NCBI RefSeq assembly: GCF_000003815.2
Contig: NC_049993.1
Span: forward strand, 11,970,098-12,034,097
Length of the DNA stretch: 64,000 nt
DNA from: Branchiostoma floridae
Lineage: Eukaryota; Chordata; Leptocardii; Amphioxiformes; Branchiostomatidae
Reading direction: 5' to 3'
In this document: positions 36,001 to 46,710 of the stretch, piece after piece
How positions within the stretch are numbered: the stretch's first letter is position 1
How the letters are laid out: every line of letters starts with the position of its first letter
The notes under the pieces: generated by a model
The model's input: the letters and a program-made list of their open reading frames with translations, nothing else
The model's database searches: none
What the model was told of the DNA's origin: nothing
Translations under genes and position numbers: made by a program

Positions 36001-39000
36001 GCATCAGACCCACCATAAACTTGCTACACTCAACACTTTCATACAAGTAATTTTCGACTTACGTCGTCTGAACCAGACGCAGGCGGTGTCGGCCTCGTCA
36101 GACGAGTCTGCGCAGTCACGCTCCCCGTCACACGCCCATCGTGCCGGGATACAGCTGGGAGGGTCCCGGCACTGGAACTCCGACTTCGCACAGAAGGTTT
36201 CAGCTGCAAGGTCAGGAAAAATCTATCACAAGGATGATATGACTTTTGGGTGTAGTATATGGTAGAGTAGATTAATCCCTCAAGCTACCGACATCTTGCA
36301 CACTGCAGTCGTCCCCCAGAAAGACATCTGGAGCCGCATAGTTCAAGTTTTGAACTTTTATTCAGCCTGTCTGTGATGGCTGGGCAGTGTTGCTGTGCTC
36401 GTCTTAGCGGCGATGTTCTATTCTTTTGGGTGTAGTTGCAAGAGTTTTGCATGACCTTTGGGTGTAGTTGCAAGAGTTCTCCAGATAACAGTTTAACTCA
36501 ATGCAAAAGAAATTAAATGTTTCTTACGATAATCTTTCAGGGATAATCTTTCAGGGCTTAGGAAGCAATTGACATATTATATTGGCAATTGACACGATTC
36601 GCAGGAAGATGCTGCCAACAGTGGGAAAATGCACGCTATTGACAAGATGATCCTGTAGTCTACGGCATAGAAAGTAGCCGCCGGCGCCTTTTTATCTTGT
36701 AACTGCGTTTAATGTGATTCTTTTGTAATATAAGTCCCATGCCAGGCCAACTGAAATAAAAATAAATCTGATAGAAAAGCCCAACTTACGGCAGTCCAGC
36801 TCATCACTGCCGTCGTAACAATCGTTCTCTCCGTCACAGCGCCACCCCTCCCGGATACACACGGCGTGAGAGTGGCACTTGAAGTCTCCCTCGGGACAGG
36901 TGTCGTCAACTAAAGGGAGAGACGTCTGTTCAGTTGTATATGTTTGCTCCTTCATTACATCCGTGAAATATTCATGGAGGTTATATTTTCAATAGCGTTT
37001 GTCTGTCTGTGGCTGTGTCTGTGTGTCAACAAGATAACTTAAGAACGGATGGGTGGATTGGTTTTATACTTGGTGTGTTGGTGGGGTGTGACGATAACTG
37101 AAAATGATTAGATTTTGGGCACCTAGTGGCTTTCCTTGGCATTGCTGCAGAAGTTCACGTATTGATATCTTGTGTTCTGAACAAGCTGTGGTCTGGTTTT
37201 GGGGTGTTAGATAGATTTTGTGCTCAGGAAGAATTGACATAATTTTGGTCCCCAAGCGGTTAAAGACATCATACGTTACAGGAGAGAGACTTACATGTGC
37301 ACGTGTTTCTCTCTATCTACCTATCTATCTCTATCTCTCGTATGTATTCGTATGTGTGATATATATGTGTGTGGGTATGCTGAAAATAACATTTGTACGT
37401 TTATAAGTCAAGTCAATATAACATACTTTTATACCGTAACTCAAGTAGACTCTGTGTACCAAAGGGTGACCCTAATTCTAAAGACAGCAGACTGCCGGCC
37501 GCGGGGAGTGGTTAAAGGTATGTGAGATTAACAGTCGTCAGATACGAGTTTTTGTCTCAGACTACCAAAAGACAGAACTACGTGACCAATGCGTGTAGGT
37601 GTCCCGTTCTTCTAGTTACCTTCACGTGCACTACACATGATGCCAAAATCTGACAGAAACGTTGATATCTTTTAGCTGCCAGTCGTTTTTTTACTCGCTA
37701 TCAAATCAGATCTTTGCAAGCTAATAACCACCCCCCCCCCCCATCCCCCTCTCAGTGCAGGTGCGTTGTTCAGTTTGTCGCTCCGGACTACTGTATCACG
37801 TGAACCAAACGTGAACAGATATCAGCAGTGCTATTTCTGGTCGCTTGGTGACAGCAGGCAATTATACAGCAGGTCAACTGAAGTCTACAGGGCACGGGGG
37901 ACAAAACTGCCAGCTACTGCCCGATAGGGCGTATTAGACAGGCGTTACTCTCATACTTGAAAAGCAAGATGAGAATTTTACCGCAGTCTTCTCTAAAATG
38001 CCAATAACATGTAAATTTTCAAGAAGCAAAGGTCCAATGATAAATTCGATGTTCAAATTCAAATTGAACCTTTCTTTACTAGGTTGATCAATGATAACGG
38101 ACCACACAAGTTTAAACGTTTTCCGAGATAGTAAACAACTACTTCCCGCCCAAAGTTATGCTGTTTTCAACACGCATTTTTGCTGTGCCCTCTCCTTCCT
38201 TTCTGAACTTGTTTTTCAGGCAAGACATCCGAACTACGCCTTGAATTTCATTCTGCTGTAAACGATTCAGTTTATACAGGAAAGAGAGACATTCTTTTGG
38301 TGGTGATGGTTTCAAATGAGCATTATATTTTTTCAAATCAAATTCAATGTAACAACGCATACTATTGTATTTATGTTGTAGAAAATGTACAGAACTGCGA
38401 CTATAAAATTATCAACGGAGGCTTTAGGTGTACTGCCAAAGGAATTAAAAAGTAAAGCTTGTATGGTGACCGTATCTCATCCCATCTATCCATTTGTCTA
38501 TATTTGACCAAGGAGCTTTTATCATCTGTTGGCGCACTGCAGAAGATCTGACACACCAGATTCATCCACCCTTTTCAGTTTTCTGGTTTTCTTTATGTTT
38601 CACTTAGTGTTTTGCCTGTCCATTCTCTGATGTCATCTTCTGATCTTGTCCGTTACCTGCCCTCCCTTTATTCATCTCTTGTCGGTTAGGTGCATGATAC
38701 TTGATAGTTTTGGCTACTCTCCAAGCAGAGGTTAGGCTCCGGACGCTTTTTACGCGTTTTTATAGGGCTGTCTATTTTGTACCGTTTTCTTTGTCTCGCG
38801 GCCAAAGTTTTGGCTAGCTCCGATGACCGTGATACGCCGGCCGTACCACTTTAGTTTTGTTTTCTTTACTGTGGTTAGGAGGTCTTCGTACGCCGGACCG
38901 ATGTTTTACGTCGGACCCTGATACTAGTCTGTATATTAGTCATATACCATTGTATGACGAGATATTCTCGCCATATCTTATGATTGCTTACGCCCGGGGA

Positions 39001-40080
39001 CTGACTGGACATGACTTCATCAGACCACGAGGTGTTAGTGAAACATGACCGACCGCCGGTGCGTGGGGTCTACTTTACTTACGGCTGTCTTCTGGCAAAA
39101 ACAGGAACCCTTGGAGAACAGAACTGATGAAATCTGCAAGAGAACAAATAAACAACAACTACATGTATTATACAAACGGAAGTGTCTCAGGACGAAAACA
39201 ACTGCTTTCTTGGAACCGCGAAGGACTTAGGGTATAGGCACCGCATCACTCTTAGAAACGAATACGTAGTGTTTACTACAAACGGGCCACACTATAAGAA
39301 GTTCTGGGGTACATGTACTTTTTTTTCAATTCGTAGTCATTTCATAAATGCATGAATTGTCTAATCTGAAAATGTGGCTGCGCATTGCGTCATAAATACA
39401 ATGTACTGAGATTGTAATAAAAATATGAAAGTATCTGCCAACAATCAGAAGAATGATGTAAGATTATGAAGCATCCAGGGATATCGACTAGATCACGTAA
39501 ATTATCCAAACATAAATTACGTAAAAGGGTTATTTACGACACTTAAACATTTTCAGCGAAACACATATCAGCAAGAGAAGGCATTCAATTTCTGAGGACA
39601 AAATTCTTGAAATTTGTCATGTCAAAGTCATTCTTACGGTACCATAGTTTTGTAATTTATCTTTTTCATGTAATTGCAATTGCAACGGAACCGGGAAAAA
39701 AACACTGTTATCTGTTGAGATTAGAATAACCTCGGCGGATAGTATCATTGAGTATCGGCAGTCTTCTTTCGTCTGTATCCAACGTTTGGTAACTGGGCCT
39801 TTAGTGAATCCTTCCTCGCATTGATTTGTGCGTAAACTCTGACAAAATAAACTTTTCACGCAGCTAGCAATGCAACGATACAGAAGGGGTGTTAGGTCCG
39901 TAGTGAGAAGATACTCAGCTGTCGCGATACAAGAACGTCGCGTTCATCGAAGGTAAACGCTTGTGACGAACGCCTTCCATCCTTGGACACTTTAACTCCA
40001 AGGATTATGTAAAGAAACATACACATACCTGCTTTGGCAAGAGCTGTGCCAAGTAAGAAGAACAGTTGAAGACAGTTCAT
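21076..40080 (-). CDS. LDLR/VLDLR-like receptor with a second YWTD propeller
   Basis: Exons, 5' to 3': 40029-40080 (signal [17 protein letters not shown]), 36790-36909, 36063-36203, 35072-35228, 34150-34475, 33715-33831, 33382-33495, 32966-33127, 32071-32301 (ten LDLa), 31804-31923 and 30184-30306 (EGF, EGF-Ca), 29635-29809, 28904-29143, 28491-28609, 27905-28038, 27362-27503 (propeller 1: LFWTD, VYWTD, MYWTD, LFWLD, VYFSD), 26599-26751 (EGF), 25749-25979 (Thr-rich stalk), 25056-25208 (LDLa), 24468-24644, 23820-24038, 23168-23286, 22627-22763, 21697-21841 (propeller 2: QYWSD, LYWTE, VYFAD, LFWSD, LFWMD), 21076-21224 (EGF, then TAA). Phases close to ~1317 residues if two extra bases in exon 24468-24644 are discounted. 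The family binds lipoproteins or secreted ligands at the cell surface. No transmembrane exon is certain, so the product may be secreted or its tail may be missed. An in-frame upstream ATG at 40131 exists, but the signal peptide favours 40080. Confidence 0.9.
21305..21400. repeat. Dispersed repeat end (also near 60155)
   Basis: gaatgaagaagacctttatt gtac followed by a gctaccggtcagg-type stretch recurs near 60155-60235 as gaatgaagacctttattgta caattttgcccaaccgagc. Such shared sequence suggests the end of an interspersed retroelement. No coding part is present. Confidence 0.45.
22203..22412. mobile_element. GC-ended palindromic MITE, copy 1
   Basis: The left end taggcctacgttctatttcc aaaccgggg is mirrored by the right end cccggtttggaaatgttacg ttagcct. 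The interior has ttcgggaacaaa and ttcgtttccacaaac near the arms. The same design recurs at 22416-22625 and 49226-49433, with a partial copy at 48985-49200. No open frame is present. Confidence 0.7.
22416..22625. mobile_element. GC-ended palindromic MITE, copy 2, abutting an exon
   Basis: It begins taaggctagcgtcacatttc and ends gaaatgggacgtcagcgtta, the inverse. The right end reaches the splice donor of the LDLR-like exon 22627-22763 (donor dinucleotide at 22625-22626), so the intron's first bases GTAACGC are, or have been replaced by, the element's terminus. Confidence 0.6.
22850..22985 (+). mobile_element. tRNA-derived SINE copy
   Basis: An A-box-like tgtgtaaatggtagagtg is followed by ttggactcggaatcgagagg, a B-box-like aagttcgatgctc, then cccaacgttgtgccattggg and aaggcacttcaccc. 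It shares its body with 16895-17100. The tRNA-like head folds only imperfectly and there is no clean acceptor stem, so it is not a functional tRNA gene. Confidence 0.6.
23380..23530. repeat. Dispersed repeat shared with 38460-38640
   Basis: Common words in the same order: ctcatc.catctat, cagaagatct, cacccttttt, tttcacttagt. Both copies are intronic in the LDLR-like gene. Origin unknown. Confidence 0.35.
24364..24463. other. Scaffold gap (100 N) inside an LDLR-like exon end
   Basis: Exactly 100 N. The exon 3' end appears on both sides: GGCTTTTACCGGTTA on the right flank and GGCATTTACAGGTTA on the left flank (both read on the minus strand). This suggests two overlapping contig ends that were not merged, so the true gap may be zero or negative. 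Confidence 0.9.
24771..25017. mobile_element. Foldback (near-complete hairpin) MITE
   Basis: The left arm tctatattcgtggtttgtcg tacgtaggtag is inverted at 24987-25017. Further inward, gtaggctctct / agagagcctac, gatgaagct / agcttcatc and ggatttttacgcggtagga / tcctaccgcgtaaaaatcc also pair, so almost the entire ~247 bp can fold into one hairpin with a short loop near 24885-24900. It lies about 40 bp from the LDLa exon 25056-25208. Confidence 0.75.
26392..26463 (+). tRNA. tRNA-Cys: tRNA-Cys (anticodon GCA)
   Basis: 72-nt cloverleaf. The acceptor stem GGGGGTA pairs with TGCCCCC at 26456-26462 (allowing one wobble), and the discriminator base is T. The A box is TAGCTCAGTGGTAGAGC; the anticodon arm TTCGA-CTGCAGA-TCGAG has GCA in the centre; the B box is GGTTCAAATCC. 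No intron; the terminal CCA is not encoded, as expected in animals. A TTTTT-like run follows within 10 bases (tctttttc), suitable as a Pol III terminator. It lies antisense within an intron of the LDLR-like gene. Confidence 0.96.
30950..31335. repeat. Cluster of GGTAACGTTTGTTAC motifs including a 30-bp perfect palindrome
   Basis: A perfect 30-bp palindrome spans 30950-30979, formed by the 15-mer GGTAACGTTTGTTAC and its inverse. The same 15-mer recurs exactly at 31133-31147 and 31321-31335. All lie in the intron between the two EGF exons. It could be termini of nested MITEs or a short dispersed repeat. Confidence 0.75.
34790..34930. repeat. Dispersed repeat copy (also at 9490-9625)
   Basis: Shares gacaggaagtgagtggaaag, gtagagttcagagg and cgacagacattccag with the DOCK intron copy. 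It is in the intron between the LDLR-like exons 34150-34475 and 35072-35228. Confidence 0.5.
35581..35816. mobile_element. MITE with ATACCCCC...CACATT termini
   Basis: The left end ataccccctgtcacattatc is mirrored by gcgcaatgtgacgggggtat at the right end. The ~236 bp element contains cgatc-rich internal arms and no coding frame. It lies in an LDLR-like intron, between the exons 35072-35228 and 36063-36203. Confidence 0.6.
35868..35955 (-). pseudogene. Partial duplicate of an LDLa exon end and its intron
   Basis: acttacgtcgtctgaaccag atgcaggc at 35925 repeats the donor and last ~30 nt of the exon 36063-36203 (acttacgtcgtctgaaccag acgcaggc). The preceding intron words (accataaacttgctrcac, actttcata) are shared too. 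The rest of the LDLa exon is absent. This is a local duplication of about 85 bp with an offset near 137 bp; it retains a donor but has no matching acceptor. Confidence 0.65.
36910..40028 (-). other. First intron of the LDLR-like gene
   Basis: About 3.1 kb between the signal-peptide exon and the first LDLa exon. It contains a short (CTAT)n stretch near 37307-37340, a run of about 12 C near 37730, repeat DNA similar to 23380-23530 at 38460-38640, and otherwise unassigned sequence. No exon or convincing opposite-strand gene is seen. Confidence 0.6.
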
Positions 40081-41904
40081 CGTGGCGGCCTTCGCTGCGA
40101 TGCTGCGCGTGTTGAACGATACAGGAGACACAGGCTGAAACTGAGGAGGTAGGAATGCAACCCCGCGTGTTCGCTCCGAAGGTTACCGACAGTTTACGAA
40201 GGCACGTGGACAAATGTCAACTCTTCCGTTGACTGAAACAAGAAACGTGTATAAGATACCGTGTGTTGTACAGTCTGCCAGGGAAGCCTGGGAGGTCAGG
40301 AGAACTCGGTGATTAATGGTTTTGACAATCTGTTTTGTCAGTCGTCTGTCAAGACATGAACCAGAAGGGCGGGATGTACAAGAAGCAGTTGTTCTGGGTG
40401 AAGATAACGCTCAGTAGCCTGCGTGCCATCCTAGTGAGTTTACCCGGGCTTCTATAGGAAAACTGTAAGGATGGAGAGTGGAAGCCCCGGTAAACTACTG
40501 GCACCTAAGATGGCGTCCAGGGTAAATGCTGGGATCTTCTATCAAATAACGTGAACCCTACATACATCAGCGGCTAGCTGTAGACATGCAAATTGTATTC
40601 TGAAATCAGTCAAACGTTCTCGCCTTTTATTACTTGAAATATTGATACAATGTTTATACGTACTCATTCATCGCGGTTGTTTTCAAAAATCCTCGGTAAG
40701 GATAATGAATCATAACACTTCTTTTTCGGAGTTGGTACTAGCATTTTGGAAATTTTAAAGAAAATAAAGGTTTTAGTACTTACAGACAACAGAACAAAAT
40801 ATTAACAGCAGGCTCATGTATATTTCTGTGAACGTCATAATTATTGAACCTTAACATTAAAGAGAGTCCAAATAAGACAAAGTATATGTTAACTTACCAA
40901 TATTACACACTTTCTTCTTGAAAACAGCAAAATGAAACTTTCAGAAGAAAATCCCGTCTGAGCAAAGTGATGAGAATTTATAGATTCCTCTTTCTTCAAG
41001 TTATACATGTAACGTATCTTCTACTAGTTTGATCGATGACACGGCTAGTTCCAACTGACTGAAGCAAAGTAATTGATAGGTTTAAATCTACATACGTGTA
41101 CCCTCTCTTATCTATCACACCTTAGGAAGTATTGCTGACGTTATACAAGATAGAGGAATGCAAGGGCAGTGTTGACGAAGGTATGTTTACTGATGTGACG
41201 TAAACAAGTGATGTCGGCAGGACAGACAGTTAACAGATCTATTATTAAAGGTCACCGTCGGGGTCAGAGGATGTTTTACGACATGCTTTCGATTTGCGGC
41301 TAATTGCCAACATCACATGTGTCGTCTTCCGAACAAACTTTTAGTAATTTTTACTGACATAGTCATGCGCCCAGGGTCCACTTATATGTCATATTTAAGA
41401 CTTGGTAAATGTATTTTTCTTATGAAAATATACAATTTTTTTAGGTCTGTGCAGACTCCTATTAGAAGTGGCCAGTCCCCAACTTTACGTCATCAGAAAC
41501 CAATATGGCGGCATTATTTGAAATGTCAAAATCGTGTTACTACGAAAATGGTTAAAATTGTACTTTTGGGGCACTTGACATTGCTGGCTACTGTGTAGGG
41601 TGAGTTATTATGACCTGGAATGTCTAGGGTTGGGATAATTTTGTGCACAAATTTTGATTGGCGGCAAAGTTTGTGCCCCAAGTCCACTGGAGACCCCAGT
41701 CCACTGGAGACCCCTTGTGGTAGGCTCAGCTACAGTAAGTGTTGCGAGAGCTGCTATTTGCAGTAGTTACGATGTACAAGGTAAGCTAAATCATTCTATT
41801 TTCTATAGAATCATGCAGTTGTACGTTCACAGTGCTGTATGGTAAAATCTCATTGTCAGTTCAGTTGCCATGGTGATGGTCATAACCTCGTCTGTAGCTT
41901 ATCA
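40081..41904. other. Intergenic: LDLR-like promoter side and 3' flank of dioxygenase A
   Basis: No gene recognised. It should include the LDLR-like promoter just above 40081 and the 3' UTR of copy A just below 41905. Small features: inverted words near 40440-40490 (tttacccgggcttc / gaagccccggtaaa) and a 17-bp direct repeat agtccactggagacccc near 41678-41711. Confidence 0.5.
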
Positions 41905-44880
41905 TTAGTCTTCGTGCATGCCCATAGCGAAGGCCAGCTTCCTAGTGCCTGCATAACTGAGCCTAGCGTGTTGACAGTACATGTTGTTCAGCACCAGTAA
42001 GTCGCCCTTTTTCAGCTGGAAACCGACAGCGACCTGCAGGACACAGAGGATAATGTTGTGAGTCACCATGCGACGTGCTACAGTATTGGATAGTTGATAT
42101 CTCAGTAAATATATGTAGAGTAAGACCTTTGCCAGGCGTATTAGTTGCACTTCACATTATTTACCACTGTTTGTTGAAAATACGTTTACCATTTTTAAAC
42201 AATCACAGCTTTGCAGTTTTCATTCAGACTGCTTGAAACATTATTTCTTCTAATATTTTAAAAGCACCAAAGCCAACTTCAGCTATCTAACCGTGGCAGT
42301 TAGAACACCGAAATTGCTTTAGGAAGGTGTGGTAGTCGCCATTTATCGTTTATGAAATCATGGGTATTCTAATCTGCTCATATTATTATCTGCGTAAAAC
42401 TTTGTGTATAAGGACTTATCCATTCATCACCTAAACATACTGTTCCTTCACATCATCACCATCGTCTCTGAAATCATATATATATATAGTTTATTCAGTC
42501 TGCATAATTGTTAATGGTCTAAATTTGATATTCCCTCAAATTATCATTATGCACTAGAGCACTTAAGAATAGTCAATACATGAATTATATACCAGAGCAC
42601 TTAGAAATAGTTACTAGTAATACCTGCCAAATGACGTCCCTGATGTGCTGTAACACATCTGCTTCTATCTCGGTGCCGTCTCCATAGAACGTGTTGGTTG
42701 GATGACGGTGATCGGGAATGTCCTTGTCGCACCAATGAGGATGTAGCTTCAGGCAGGAGACGTTGTTGATGTGTGCAGAATTAAACCACAACTGGGTACC
42801 TGGTAGACAATGTCAATGAATCTCTGTTTACAATCACTTTTGAGATACTAGTCTAGTATAGAAATATTCTGATCAAAATTCAACCTATTAGAATAGGTTT
42901 CGCGTAATGTTTTTTTTTGGGGGGGGGGCAGAATCGATCTTTCATTTACTCTCTTGATGATTAAGAGGAAACGTTTCAGAACTGTAATATGGAGGGATAC
43001 GTACTACAAATGAGGTTTCAATTATTGGTACGACAGTGTTGGTGACATACCCCTGTACATGCGAACTGCAGGTAGGGTGATCCACCACAAGAGGGCGTTG
43101 TTGTCGTCCCACTCCCACTGGATGTTGTTGGTTCTCAGGAACTCCTCGACAACAGAGCTGTCTTCAGTCTGGAACATCTGTGGAGATGATCTCCTTAAAG
43201 TTATTCCTGTTGCTAGGATTACAGACTTTCAAAGTTCAAGGCTTTTCTTGAAATGTGGAATATCTTTGGTCAGATTTATTCTCAAGCGATTTCCTTATCA
43301 CTACGCATGCGGATAATATTGGATTCCTTAATATTACGTTTGCAATAGACCTAGATACCTTTTCTAGATTCTATGAAGCACAAATGTTGGTGTAATTCAG
43401 ATATAACTCAAGACCTTCAGCCATAATTAGCAGCCAAATACGACTTGGACAGACTACAGCTCGCTGTTCATAACACAAGTTCTGGATCTGATGAATATCA
43501 AACTGAGCGAAGTGTTCCGAATCCCGCTGTTATAGACGTGCATTACGCTACAAGCTTAACCGTCTTGTGAGCATTGCTCGGAAGGTGCTGTAGCGATTGC
43601 AATAGAGATCCAGATCTGAATCTGTAATTTTGAAAACATTCCGTTAAAAGACAGAGCTTTTCAGTTCCGATTTCACGATGTCAATGTCACTTTTGCCCAA
43701 TTAATTAACTTTAAATTTAGGATTTATATAAATGGGAGATCCTCCAAAACATTCCTAGTGATAGAGCGCGGGCTCTAATGATATATCGGCTCCGATTCGA
43801 ATTTCCACTGATCTCTACAATTCTGTCAGATCACAATATCTACTCGGTACCCTGACAAAGGTACTCATGTGTACCCAGACGTACGGTTTGCCAGCAGAGA
43901 TATTCCCCGGAACCACGAGACGGCACGTAGTGTTTGTACATGACCCCCAGCGCCTGGAACTTCTTCACAACGTCCTTGTCGAGACGCGGAAGGATTTCCC
44001 GCACGTCTGTGAGGACCGTTTCACCCCCAGCACCAGGGGACGGCGGATCCACACAGAAAAATATCACCTACGGAAGATACGTGTTTGCTTTATGTGCATG
44101 CAAACTTGATAGTTTTAGAAAAATGGATGAATTTTTATTTTATAATTACATCTCTATATAGTCTTTGCCTGAGCTCCTGGCTGCCTAAGTGCCATCTAAC
44201 CTCCTTATGATACAAATATGTCATTATCATCATATAAAGATAGATATGTTATTACTTAAACAAAAAAGACTCATGCAATACATATAGTATGACACATTTG
44301 AAGAAAAGAGTCAATATACCTTTTCAGGAGAGTTGTTGGACTGGGCGAGTTCGTTGTGAGGCTCTATGCACCATTCAGGTGGCTCGTCGCTTGCCGAGTA
44401 GACAGACTCGTCAGTCTCGTGCCTTATGCCGATCCCACCTTTGTAACTACGTCTCATTTTGAGACCTAAGTTGTTTACGACTCTGGAAAAGTCCTGGGTC
44501 GTGGACAGCGGGAAACCGCGAAATAGCACGGCGCCTACGTCCTGATTTTTCATCAACTCGTGGACGACTTTCCGCATCTCCACGGCACAGTCTTCGGGAG
44601 CGGTGCGTTCCCTCCCCGATGGAGCGAAAACTCGAGGGGGGTCGTCAACTCTTGGGGGCGAGAGGAACTCTGGAAAATTGCAACTTTCCGACCCGGGGAG
44701 CATGGCCCTCCCTCGTATTGGTACAGATTTTCCTGCTGCTTCTGCGGACCAGTCGATCTCGGTCTCCGCAAGCTGAAATACTTTCCTTTTTGTAGTTTCA
44801 AACGGACGTGCACCTACCTCCTGAAGTAGGTACCTACTCAAAATAAAGCGTTTAAGATGTGTTGTCCTTACCACCGCCAT
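41905..44880 (-). CDS. TauD/TfdA-like 2-oxoglutarate dioxygenase, copy A
   Basis: Exons 44320-44880, 43885-44067, 43051-43177, 42624-42799, 41905-42033; phases close to 391 residues. The fold is that of Fe(II)/2-oxoglutarate oxygenases related to clavaminate synthase and plant At3g21360-type proteins. Metal ligands: H-x-E at about His175/Glu177 (EPHNELAQ), distal His about 371 in YCQHARLSYAG, and the 2OG-contacting Arg about 380. Other shared blocks: GAVLFRGFPL, PRVDDPPRVF, DPPSPGAGGETVLTDVREIL, WCDKDIPDH, YGDGTEIEADVLQHIRDVIW. Substrate is unknown. It is the most divergent array member (for example AQSNNS after the ligand motif, GMHEDstop C-terminus) and lies nearest the LDLR-like gene. Confidence 0.9.
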
Positions 44881-45279
44881 CTTGAGGACACGGTGCTTTG
44901 ATCAAATACCTTGCTTTGATCTAAAAAGCCTCCAATGTTTATCTAAACACTGTGTTTGTCACGTTGGTCCAAAGTCCAACAGTCGCCGCGGACTTATGGA
45001 CAAAAGCCAAAATTCTTTCGTCAGTTACATTGTTTTGACCGTTAATCATCATTCAAAGTTCGTTTTTCTGTCGTTTGTCAGTTTTTACTAGCTTAAAGAA
45101 AACACCGAGCCGAAGAGACGAATCGTCTGTTTAAATTTGTGTTTTGATGATCACGTAGCCTATTGCAAACATTATCCCGAGTTCTAACTGAAAGTACAGT
45201 ATATGCTGGAGCGTGTGTCACTTGTACTAACGTACATTAAAACTAGAGTTCGGCGACCTCATACCTCCATGAACATTTA

Positions 45280-46345
45280 GAGCTTTTGTTAATTTCATGC
45301 AAATGACTTAACATTAACATGATTTATGCATGGTGTTGTTCATCATTGAATAACGTACAGTACACATGTCAGAAGTAAAATTCCCAATTCAGATCATTAA
45401 TTATTAAGTTTTTTTGCAATTTTTTGCATAGATTATGCTAATAAGTTCCTCATTTGCATATTTGATATCTGCATATGTTCCACCGATTATAATTAAAAAG
45501 TGTTACATTTATCGAAGTCCAGTTATTGCAAACAATGGAATTATACAATTTCCTCATTAATTATGCAAATTAAGTCTTCATTTGCATAAAATGTCTGTCA
45601 TCATGAACATCTTTGCCCAAGCTACCTGCATACCCAAAATGCAGGCAATCCGTTGTTCCTTTCTGCAGTTATCCTCTTTGGAGTGTCTTGACAAAAACGC
45701 CCCTGCAGTTCCACAATTAAATGTTAGGAGACTGAAACTTGCCCCACTTTGTCATGGCGCTAAAAGCTATCTACCACCCAAATGTAAGGACCATATCACG
45801 TCCGGGACAAGAGATATATTAAAAAACTGCTATAATAGAATATTCTCATTAATTATGGAAATGTACTCCTATTTTGCATAATTAGTATTCTATCTTGTAC
45901 AACATTGTCTAAGGTGCCTACATACCAAAAATCATGAAAATCCGTTGTTCCCTTCTTGAGTTATCCTCGTCAGAAGTTTTTGACAAAAATGCCCCTGCTA
46001 TCCCAAAACTAGACGCTAGGGGGCCCAAACTTATGTCATTTTTCCTGAGCACAAGAGCTATCTAATACCGGAAGTTGCGCTGCAGTACCAAGGTCACACA
46101 GCAGGGGGCCCAAATTGACCTTGACCTTCGCCTTTCCAACCCCTATCCACATACCAAATATCATTGTAGTCCATCAAGAGGTTCTAAAGTTATGCTGACC
46201 ACAAACATCTGGAAACACAAACAGACACACACAGAGACACACACACAGACAGACACACCCAAAACTATTCCTCCATTTTTTCATGGAGGTAAATATATCC
46301 TCCATGACATTTCATGGAGGTAAATATAACCTACATGACATTTCA
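45280..46345. repeat. Interspersed repeat with internal ~300-bp iterations
   Basis: Two similar blocks contain atccgttgttcctttctgca gttatcctc (from about 45648) and atccgttgttcccttcttga gttatcctc (from about 45939), each followed by ttgacaaaaaygcccctgc. They are flanked by attaattatgcaaat/atttgcat motifs. The far end has cacacagaca tracts and repeated tttcatggaggtaaatata. No open frame of note is present. The phrase 'ccaaat.tca...atccgt...gagttat' resembles a common invertebrate repeat, but I cannot name the family. Confidence 0.6.
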
Positions 46346-46644
46346 GGGAGGTAACAAAGAAAACCAGAGACACATATTTTTCACGGTTTTACCAGGATGT
46401 AGTGCATAAACAAATATTTACAAACATGAGTCTAAACTGATTGGAATCCGTTTCACTGAGTGGAATTTGTTGCCATCAAGTACAGTTGGTGCATCCTCTT
46501 CAGATAGCTTTAATCAACATTTGCTGTCAGATGTGCAAAGGTTAGGTGTGGCAAGTCGTTCAGCGTGCCTCCGAAGCTGTTGTGTTACATCAGAGGGTGG
46601 TTATACTGGCTATATCGTTACACACAGTGAATATACAGACATAT

Positions 46645-46669
46645 AGATAGATAGATAGATAGATAGATA
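46645..46669. repeat. (GATA)n microsatellite
   Basis: Six uninterrupted gata units adjacent to the 3' end of dioxygenase B. Confidence 0.9.
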
Positions 46670-46710
46670 CAGATATAGATGTATAGGTACAGATACTGAT
46701 ACAGAATTCA

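Larger units (their letters stand above)
44881..46710. other. Intergenic spacer between dioxygenases A and B, repeat-rich
   Basis: No gene recognised. The proximal part should be the promoter of copy A. Most of the remainder (45280-46345) is an interspersed repeat described separately, and a GATA microsatellite lies near 46645. Confidence 0.6.

Noticed and set aside
38857-39230. Plus-strand frames in the LDLR-like first intron as a nested gene
   Set aside because: About 60 codons each, no domain, no splice partners; some sequence looks repeat-derived.
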